DNA of 64,000 nucleotides from Paenibacillus sp. YN15 (GTDB taxonomy: Bacteria; Bacillota; Bacilli; Paenibacillales; NBRC-103111). Positions 57,725 through 64,000 of this stretch are shown piece after piece (the first letter of the stretch is position 1; each line of letters starts with the position of its first letter). The notes below the pieces were generated by a model. The model did no database searches, was not told where the DNA came from, and was given only the letters and a program-made list of their open reading frames with translations. A program made the translations under genes and the position numbers. The DNA lies in assembly GCF_003285005.1 (NCBI RefSeq), contig NZ_QMFA01000022.1, forward strand, positions 29,957-93,956, in the 5' to 3' direction.

Positions 57725-60700
57725 CTATTTGATCGCCCGCAGGAATATAGACACGGTTTCGGCGCGGGTAGCGGAGGCTGCCGGTAGAAACCGGCCCTGC
57801 TCATTCCCCTGGAATAATCCGGCGGCAGCTGCCGCCGCAATTCCTTGAGCGGCCCAGGAAGGGATCTCCGCCGCATCGGCAAAGGGCAGCGCCGCTTCGC
57901 TGTCATCAGCCTTCAGCGCCAATACCCGCTGCATGAAGACCGCCAGCTCAGCTCTTGTGACCTCCTGCTGGGGCCGGAAGGAGCCATCCTCGTAGCCCTC
58001 CAGCCATCCGGCCTTTACCGCGGCGGCGATGGCTTCTTCAGCCCAACTGCTGATGTCCTCTCCATCCCGGAACGGCAGCCCTTGGCCGGAGCCCGGCAGG
58101 GTTGGCCATTGTCCCTGGGATTTCAGCCATCTGGCCGCCAGCACCGCCAGCTCCTCCCGGGTAACGGGCCGCTCCGCCCGGAAGGTTCCATCCTCGTAGC
58201 CCTCCGCCAGTCCCAGGCGGATCGCCTTCAGGATGATTGCTTCCGCCCAATGCCCGGCAATATCCCGGGGCGCTTCCGGCTGAGTCGGCTGCTCCGGCGT
58301 CGAGCCTTGGCCTTGGCCCGGTTCGGGCTGCTGGCCGTTGTTCCCAGAGCCTGTTCCCGCTCCTACTCCCGGCTGGCCTGCCGGCGGAGGAACCGTTCCA
58401 TTGTTCGGATTATTCACCGGGTCCTGGTTGCCTTCCGGACTCTCCGTGGAGCCTCCGTTGTCCTCGCCGTCATCGATTTCTCCCGGGTCATTCCCTCCCG
58501 GACCCGGTTCAGCTTCAGCCGCCCCCAGGTCCAGCAGCATAGGGGTGAACGGCGCCAGCTCCAGCTGGGCAATCTGCATCGGCTTCATTCCGATCAAGTC
58601 CTCGGCAGCTGCCACCGGCTGGCCCTTCAGCCGGACTTCAACAGTTTTCGGCGTCCAGCTGTAATTGGCGGCATTGAGCAGCACCCGCCCGTCATGCTCC
58701 GCCAGCCGCCATTCCACATTCATCACCGGCTGTTTGGTGGCCGCATCCACAATTTCCGCCTGCAGCAGATTCAAGCCGGATAGGATGGGAAGCAGCTCCT
58801 GCTTCAGGCTGGCCGCGGAAGGCGAGCTCATGGTGTCGGCGGTTCCAGTTACGGGAATGACCGTAGACCGGGACATGACATCATTGCGAACCTGAACATC
58901 CAGCGCTTGCTGATGGGCGTTGTACTGAAGCGCTTGTTCGCCCATTACCACTACAGTGCCGCCATGGTCCAGGTAGGATTGGATGGCGCTTAGAGTTTCG
59001 GCATCCACATACCGGCTGTCCGGCACCACCAGCAGCTTCAGGCCGGTAAGCTTGCCTTCAAGGATTTGCTTTTCGCTGATAAAACCGATCTTTTGCCCGG
59101 AATGGCTTAAAGCAGTATAGGCCCGGTCCACTGCGTCCAGATAAGCGGGACGGTACAGATTGGAAGCCTTGGAATATAGAATAGCTGTTTCGTAAGGAGC
59201 CTTCTGGAAAGCAGTCACCTGAGCGGCCAGCCGGTTCAAATCCAGAGCGGTTCTGCCAATGGCCGAAACCACATCCGGGCGGATTAGCACGCTGCCGGCC
59301 AAATCGCTTGCGGCGTCATCGGTTCTTTCCCACACCCAGATAATGGAGCCGCTGCGCCCGTGAATGGCCCCTTGCCAGAGATCGTTGCGGACATGGGGAA
59401 CCTGCTCGGGTACAAGCCGCGTGTCCTTATCGGGAATAATATGGTCTTCGGTATTGATCACCGGAGCCTCCTTGAACGAGGCCAGAAGATCATAGAATTT
59501 CAGCTTCTCGGTGATGGTGGCCCCCTCGCTGTACAAGAAGTTCCAGGCGTCCAGGCCGTTCAGCTGGCTTAGCCCGGAAATCTGCTCCGGGTCCACTCCC
59601 CAGGACAGGGGGGACTTGGCCAACTGTTCCTTGGACAGGGCGCCGGCCATAATTTTCACGTTCAGGGGAATATCCGGCGCCATTTCGTGAACGAGGTCCG
59701 CCATCCATTGATGCCAGCCGCCAAATAACTGGTCATTGAAATTCACCCAATCATAATAAAGCGGTGTTCTCTCTACAGCCGTGGGAAGCATCACCTGGGT
59801 GAAATCGGTGAAGGCGGTTCCGTACACTTCATTCAACTGACCGATGCTTCCGTACAGCCCAGTTAAATACTGCTGCCAATCCGCCAAATATACCGGGTCC
59901 TTATAAGACATAAACACAGGCTCATTGGACAGCACCAGGTTGTGCAAAGAGGGATAATCCTTCACCATGGGAATAATGGTCCGGAGGAAATCCTCCACAA
60001 CCTCCCTGGCTTTGGGATGGTCGAAATGATATTTGACAAACCCGGTATTGTTGGATTTCAGCTCCGGATATTTCTCCAGCAGGAAAGCCGGAAAATAATG
60101 GGGCGACAAGAGAAGGCTCACCGCCTGATTGTGATCGGCGGCATCCTGCAGCACCTTCTGGATATCGTTGCGGATGGAGGCGGTGGAGATGAGATAATCC
60201 TCCTTCACGGTGATGCCTTCGGTTTCAAAGCCGGGATACGCCGCCAGATTGACGGAGGTTCCGCTCTCTTCTACGCTGATGTTGTCAATATACAGGGCAT
60301 CGGTGACATTTTCCGAAAGAATGCGCAGGTCCATGCCGGTTTCGGCGCTGCCGCTTTTGTATGCCAGGGTAAGCTGCTGCCAGTCATAGGTGCCGTTGGG
60401 AATCGGCTGCCGTTTGTCGAAGGTGCCGAACCAGGCGTTATTGACATTCTCCCCCTTTGCCCATAGACGGATGGTGTATTCCGTGTTGGGCTTAAGGACA
60501 ATCCGCTGCCATACGGTTCCATAAACATTGGGGCTTTTGGGCGAGTGGTTGGTAATCTTGAGAGAACGGTTGCCCTCCTGGAAAATATCCCCATCATACC
60601 GGAAAGTCGCCTCTGCGCCGCCCCATACCCCCTTGCTCCAGCCGATCAGGGAATCTGCCGCCAGCAGCACCTTATTGGGGCCGGTTTCAATCTGAATCAT

Positions 60701-62932
60701 ATTGGCTCCGAAGGAGGACATTTGGGGAACATCCTTGCGGACCTGGGCGAAATGGCCGTAGCCTGTAAAAAATACCGGCCCTGTTTGTTGGTTCCCTTGG
60801 GCATCCACAGTCTGGCCGATGAAGGAATAGCCGTCCAGCAGCACCTGCCCTGTCACATAACGGGGAGCGGTGAGGGGAGTGGCCGCCCCGCTTAAATAGC
60901 TTTCCAGACGGCTCTTGGTTTCCCGGTACAGCCGGTCCAGCTGCTCTGCCACATACTGGGCCTGATCCAGCCGCCCCTTCTGCACATCCTCCTTGCCGTA
61001 GGGAATGAATCTCTCGATAACGGCAATATCCACATCATCGTAATCCATGGGCAGCCCTTGCGCGGAGGCCGCATCCCGCAGCGCCTTCAGCTCCGGAAGA
61101 GCCGCTGCCAACCGATCCAATTCCTCCGCTATTTCATTGCCATTGGCCAACACAAGAACATTCCATTCCAGGGACCGGCCTGCGCCCTCCGAAGAAGCAT
61201 CCCTTACCTCTGCAATCAGCTTCTGCGGCCCAACCTGGGAGAAGGAAGCCTGGAATTGCTTGCGCCAAACCGTATGAGCCGGTACCTTTGCCGAATCCCA
61301 GGTTTGATTGATGGCAGGAACGGTGATCTGGTACTCCTTTTCTTCCGAAGACGGGTTCAGCACATAAAGGGAGTAATCCACCAGTTGGCCCTTCTCCGCA
61401 GTGATCCGGTTCTCCTCCGCAGTGGCATAATCCCGGTCCAGCCAAGCGCCCCAGCCGGCATTCTGCGGAATCAGGAACAGATTTCCGAAGATGTTTTGGT
61501 CCTTATATTTGCCGATGCCCGGCGTCCATTCCACCCAATTTTTCCGTCCGGTACCGTCGTTGTCATTGAACAGAATATTGAAGGGGAGCGCCTGCTCCGG
61601 CTTCTCCTGACGCAGCGCCTTCCAGGGTATCGCCGCTTCATAGGTGGTTGTCTCTCCGGTGCGGCTGGTTTGCAGCTGAATGGCGTCTTTGCCAAGAACG
61701 GCGGTTCCCGCACTCCAGGACCAGACCTGGGCTTGGCCGTTCACATGGGCAAAGCCGTATTCGGGACCAAACATGGCATCCGTTCCCGCGGCAAGCTGGA
61801 TGCTGTCCCCAGACCACATGGAAGCGCCCGACAAAGCATAATGGACGTTATCCGTCACTTGCACTCCCAGATACAGATTGTCCTCATCGTAGGCAAACCT
61901 AACCTTGGCCGAAAGATCCTGGGGTCCTTCCCAGCTGGCCAGATTGGCCGGAAGACTGCCGCTTGCAAGCGGGAGGGTGATATAGCTTTCCCCGCTCCAT
62001 TCCTCCAGGCTGCCGTCAATGGTGAAGCCATCCTTATAATAGACGGGAACCGCTTTGCCGTAGGCAAGATTGGCGAGGAACAGCTCCGCATCTGTATGGG
62101 TAACTCCGGCTGCCAAAGCTAATGTGTACTGGAAGGTGGAGACCGGGCTGGACGCCAGTCCCCGCTTCTCGGCATATGCCTTGATGGCAAGGGGGCGGTC
62201 AATGGCAATCGGCCCCGTATACCATTGCCGGGTGGGGGAGGTTGTCGGGTCTGTAAGATCCAGGGTGTAGTAAACAGAGGCGGATACAGTTGCAGTGGAT
62301 AGAGAAACCAGCGTTCCCGGTTCCACCGCTCCCGGCGGAACATCCGCGGTGACACCTGCAACCGGCGCAAGGGTTTCAAAATCGCCGTTTTTGAGGAGAT
62401 TTTGCGTAGTGCCCTTTTCTGCCATGACAATATCGTCAATCCATACTGCTTCAGCCAATCCATCGGACAAAATTACGAAGGGAAAAGAGGTGGTGGATGC
62501 ATTGGTGGTAATGGTGAAGCTCACAGGCTGCCAGTCATAGGTGCCTTCGGGAAGCAGCTTGCGGACTGTCCACTCGGGATTCAGCATCACATTGACCCGG
62601 TTCGCTTCCACAGCCTTCACCTGCAGGGATACCTGGTACACCGTGTTTGGCTTTACCGTCACATGCTGGCGGATGGCCAAAAAGACATTGTTGGTTTTGG
62701 GCGTCCGGTTTACAAGCTTCAGCGACCCTGCCGATCCGGCGTAGGTTTGTTCATGGTCAATGTAGGCTTCACCGTCCGCCCCATTATTGTTGTAGCTGGC
62801 AGTCCATTGCGGAATATCGGTTATGGGCTGGGATGCAGCGAAGGCCCGGGGAATAACAGCGATATTCCCCAGCGCCAAAGACAGTGCCATAATCAAAACG
62901 GCAATGCGGCCTGTTAATGCCCTTGCTTTCAT
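57725..62932 (-). CDS. Secreted SLH-anchored multidomain glycoside hydrolase (GH42-like)
   Basis: 1735 residues. Signal peptide 1-33 (IAVLIMALSLALGNIAVIPR). Then a carbohydrate-binding-like domain at about 40-190, a chitobiase C-terminal-type domain near 200-275 (VYYTLDLTDPTTSPT), a CBM9-like domain near 315-480 (FTIDGSLEEWSGESYITLPL, VRFAYDEDNLYLGVQVTDNV) and a second carbohydrate-binding-like copy near 740-905. The GH42/GH-A-like catalytic region spans about 910-1300 with LVLSNEPVF near 1000 (candidate acid/base Glu) and VINTEDHIIP near 1159 (candidate nucleophile), followed by a glutamine-amidotransferase-like trimer domain (LLVVPDSRYVDAETLSAIQS). A Gly/Pro/Asn-rich linker leads to three SLH repeats (1555-1735). 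It would cleave a beta-galactoside-type polymer at the surface and feed the neighbouring importer. CAAGGAGG ribosome site. Confidence 0.85.
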   Translation of the reverse strand: MKARALTGRIAVLIMALSLALGNIAVIPRAFAASQPITDIPQWTASYNNNGADGEAYIDHEQTYAGSAGSLKLVNRTPKTNNVFLAIRQHVTVKPNTVYQVSLQVKAVEANRVNVMLNPEWTVRKLLPEGTYDWQPVSFTITTNASTTSFPFVILSDGLAEAVWIDDIVMAEKGTTQNLLKNGDFETLAPVAGVTADVPPGAVEPGTLVSLSTATVSASVYYTLDLTDPTTSPTRQWYTGPIAIDRPLAIKAYAEKRGLASSPVSTFQYTLALAAGVTHTDAELFLANLAYGKAVPVYYKDGFTIDGSLEEWSGESYITLPLASGSLPANLASWEGPQDLSAKVRFAYDEDNLYLGVQVTDNVHYALSGASMWSGDSIQLAAGTDAMFGPEYGFAHVNGQAQVWSWSAGTAVLGKDAIQLQTSRTGETTTYEAAIPWKALRQEKPEQALPFNILFNDNDGTGRKNWVEWTPGIGKYKDQNIFGNLFLIPQNAGWGAWLDRDYATAEENRITAEKGQLVDYSLYVLNPSSEEKEYQITVPAINQTWDSAKVPAHTVWRKQFQASFSQVGPQKLIAEVRDASSEGAGRSLEWNVLVLANGNEIAEELDRLAAALPELKALRDAASAQGLPMDYDDVDIAVIERFIPYGKEDVQKGRLDQAQYVAEQLDRLYRETKSRLESYLSGAATPLTAPRYVTGQVLLDGYSFIGQTVDAQGNQQTGPVFFTGYGHFAQVRKDVPQMSSFGANMIQIETGPNKVLLAADSLIGWSKGVWGGAEATFRYDGDIFQEGNRSLKITNHSPKSPNVYGTVWQRIVLKPNTEYTIRLWAKGENVNNAWFGTFDKRQPIPNGTYDWQQLTLAYKSGSAETGMDLRILSENVTDALYIDNISVEESGTSVNLAAYPGFETEGITVKEDYLISTASIRNDIQKVLQDAADHNQAVSLLLSPHYFPAFLLEKYPELKSNNTGFVKYHFDHPKAREVVEDFLRTIIPMVKDYPSLHNLVLSNEPVFMSYKDPVYLADWQQYLTGLYGSIGQLNEVYGTAFTDFTQVMLPTAVERTPLYYDWVNFNDQLFGGWHQWMADLVHEMAPDIPLNVKIMAGALSKEQLAKSPLSWGVDPEQISGLSQLNGLDAWNFLYSEGATITEKLKFYDLLASFKEAPVINTEDHIIPDKDTRLVPEQVPHVRNDLWQGAIHGRSGSIIWVWERTDDAASDLAGSVLIRPDVVSAIGRTALDLNRLAAQVTAFQKAPYETAILYSKASNLYRPAYLDAVDRAYTALSHSGQKIGFISEKQILEGKLTGLKLLVVPDSRYVDAETLSAIQSYLDHGGTVVVMGEQALQYNAHQQALDVQVRNDVMSRSTVIPVTGTADTMSSPSAASLKQELLPILSGLNLLQAEIVDAATKQPVMNVEWRLAEHDGRVLLNAANYSWTPKTVEVRLKGQPVAAAEDLIGMKPMQIAQLELAPFTPMLLDLGAAEAEPGPGGNDPGEIDDGEDNGGSTESPEGNQDPVNNPNNGTVPPPAGQPGVGAGTGSGNNGQQPEPGQGQGSTPEQPTQPEAPRDIAGHWAEAIILKAIRLGLAEGYEDGTFRAERPVTREELAVLAARWLKSQGQWPTLPGSGQGLPFRDGEDISSWAEEAIAAAVKAGWLEGYEDGSFRPQQEVTRAELAVFMQRVLALKADDSEAALPFADAAEIPSWAAQGIAAAAAAGLFQGNEQGRFLPAASATRAETVSIFLRAIK

Positions 62933-62969
62933 AGATAGACCTCCTTGAAAGTGGATTTTTGAGCGCTTA

Positions 62970-62983
62970 AGTATGCGCTTTCA
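62970..62983 (-). promoter_or_regulatory. Candidate CcpA cre site before the SLH enzyme gene
   Basis: On the minus strand TGAAAGCGCATACT matches the cre consensus TGWAANCGNTNWCA at 12 of 14 positions and lies about 37 bases upstream of the start codon. A site so close to the gene would act as a roadblock for carbon catabolite repression, expected for a polysaccharide-degrading enzyme. Confidence 0.5.
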
Positions 62984-63164
62984 ATTTCCTGCAGTTGTTG
63001 CGCCCCTCCTTTCATCCGGCAAGGCCTACACTATCATCGAGTATATATATGGAAAAGATTCATTTATTGAGGTGCTACGCATTCTTTCCGCAAGGAGGCG
63101 CTTCATCTTTTGTGGGAGTCTTCCTTTCTTGTGGCTTTGCTGCGGAAATAGGGCCGAAACAGGA

Positions 63165-63201
63165 AAAAGACGCTTCTCCGCCAAGGAAGAAGGCGTCTTT
63201 T
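63165..63201 (-). terminator. Terminator of the second SLH protein gene
   Basis: Arms AAAAGACGC / GCGTCTTTT extended by TTC / GAA with one bulged base, and an A-run on the left giving a minus-strand U-tract. The rest of 62984-63164 shows no gene and should contain the promoter of the SLH enzyme gene. Confidence 0.7.
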
Positions 63202-63220
63202 CCGCGTAAAAGCTCAGCTG

Positions 63221-64000
63221 TTATGGCTGCATCTGCAAAAGTCTTACCAACACCGATATGGTCTGGGCCCGGCTGGCAGCATCTGCCGGGAGAAATCTGC
63301 CCTGCTCATCGCCCTGGAACAGTCCCGCAGTGGCGGCGGCTGACACTGCATCTGCGGCCCATCCCGGAATGTCCCCTTGGTCGGCGAAGCCGGGAGCCGT
63401 CTCCGCGCTGCTCCGAAGCTTCATCATCCGCTGCAAAAAGACGGCCAACTCAGCCCTTGTCACCGCCTGCTGCGGCCGGAAGGAGCCGTCCTCGTAGCCC
63501 TCCAGCCATCCGGCCTGCACCGCGGCGGCGATGGCTTCTTCAGCCCAACTGCTGATGGCCTCTCCATCCCGGAACGGCAGCCCTTGGCCGGGAACCGGCA
63601 GACTTGCCCACTGTCCCTGGGATTTCAGCCATCTGGCCGCCAGCACCGCCAGCTCCTCCCGGGTAACGGGCCGCTCCGCCCGGAAGGTTCCATCCTCGTA
63701 GCCCTCCGCCAGTCCCAGGCGGATCGCCTTCAGGATGGTTGCTTCCGCCCAATGCCCGGCAATATCCCGGGGCGCTTCCGGCTGGATCGACTGCTCCGGC
63801 GTCGAGCCTTGGCCCGGGCCGGGCTGTTGCTGGCCGTTGTTCCCGGAGCCGGCTCCCGGTCCTGGTTCCGGCTGGCTTGCCGGCGGAGGAACCGTTCCGT
63901 TGTTCGGATTATTCACCGGGTCCTGGTTGCCTTCCGGACTCTCCGTGGAGCCTCCGTTGTCCTCGCCGCCACCGGTTTCTCCCGGATCATTCCCTCCCGG
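63221..64000 (-). CDS. SLH-domain surface protein, C-terminal part (continues past window)
   Basis: The frame is open to the right edge, so only the last 259 residues are visible: a Gly/Pro/Asn-rich linker (VNNPNNGTVPPPASQPEPGP) and three SLH repeats that bind pyruvylated wall polymer. The linker and first two SLH repeats are almost identical to those of the neighbouring 1735-residue enzyme (EGYEDGTFRAERPVTREELA and EGYEDGSFRPQQ occur in both), while the third repeat is diverged. The catalytic or functional part lies outside the window. Probably a second surface enzyme of the same glycan locus. Confidence 0.85.
   Translation of the reverse strand, partial: PGGNDPGETGGGEDNGGSTESPEGNQDPVNNPNNGTVPPPASQPEPGPGAGSGNNGQQQPGPGQGSTPEQSIQPEAPRDIAGHWAEATILKAIRLGLAEGYEDGTFRAERPVTREELAVLAARWLKSQGQWASLPVPGQGLPFRDGEAISSWAEEAIAAAVQAGWLEGYEDGSFRPQQAVTRAELAVFLQRMMKLRSSAETAPGFADQGDIPGWAADAVSAAATAGLFQGDEQGRFLPADAASRAQTISVLVRLLQMQP

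Overview
The window looks like chromosome from a Paenibacillus-type member of the Bacillota. The grounds are strong purine-rich ribosome binding sites, SLH-anchored secreted enzymes, LplB/YtcP-type sugar permeases, membrane-bound AraC regulators, a CotD-like spore coat protein, DUF3231 and DUF523 proteins, and mostly GC-rich codon use. No rRNA, tRNA, IS transposase or CRISPR array was seen. Family assignments rest on motifs recognised by eye; no database search was run.

Region 1 (1-14580, all + strand) is the right half of a PBSX-like contractile tail element: sheath (cut by the window edge), tube, tail assembly chaperone with a canonical -1 frameshift site, tape measure, LysM/XkdP, XkdQ, XkdR, XkdS, baseplate J (XkdT), three fibre-type proteins around an XkdU-like protein, XkdX, a poorly resolved 480-base stretch, an XhlA-like protein, an LLH-type holin and a DUF1906 endolysin. 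Capsid, terminase and integrase genes would lie to the left, so prophage and tailocin cannot be told apart here.

Region 2 (14.8-24 kb) holds two Gfo/Idh/MocA oxidoreductases with a divergent AraC regulator, a two-component system divergent from a secreted protein, and a Nudix protein followed by an ADP-ribosylglycohydrolase under a promoter overlapped by a palindrome. Region 3 (24-36.6 kb) holds a giant cyclic beta-1,2-glucan synthase-like protein, a spermidine synthase-like methyltransferase, an Rpn/PD-(D/E)XK nuclease with a strong internal in-frame start, a coat protein and tandem RMD1/DUF155 paralogues. Region 4 (36.6-49.2 kb) holds a peptidase C26 remnant, an amidohydrolase-LacI operon with two operators around its promoter, a polysaccharide deacetylase, DUF3231, a copper-amine-oxidase-domain secreted protein, a MscS/YbdG channel, DUF523, a LysR regulator and a polar amino acid ABC transporter. 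Region 5 (49.5-64 kb, - strand) is a glycan-use locus: two permeases, a solute-binding lipoprotein, a membrane AraC regulator and an uncharacterised cytosolic protein, next to a 1735-residue SLH-anchored GH42-like enzyme and a second SLH protein cut by the right edge.

The most unusual signal is a set of four intergenic palindromic elements (about 14618-14794, 21737-21914, 49299-49482, 57460-57643). Each has four copies of a 20-26 base module, two forward and two inverted, with nearly identical geometry (about +0, +50, +105-108, +156-157). They use three unrelated head sequences joined to a shared GYTATTT-like tail. All four lie just past a gene 3' end.
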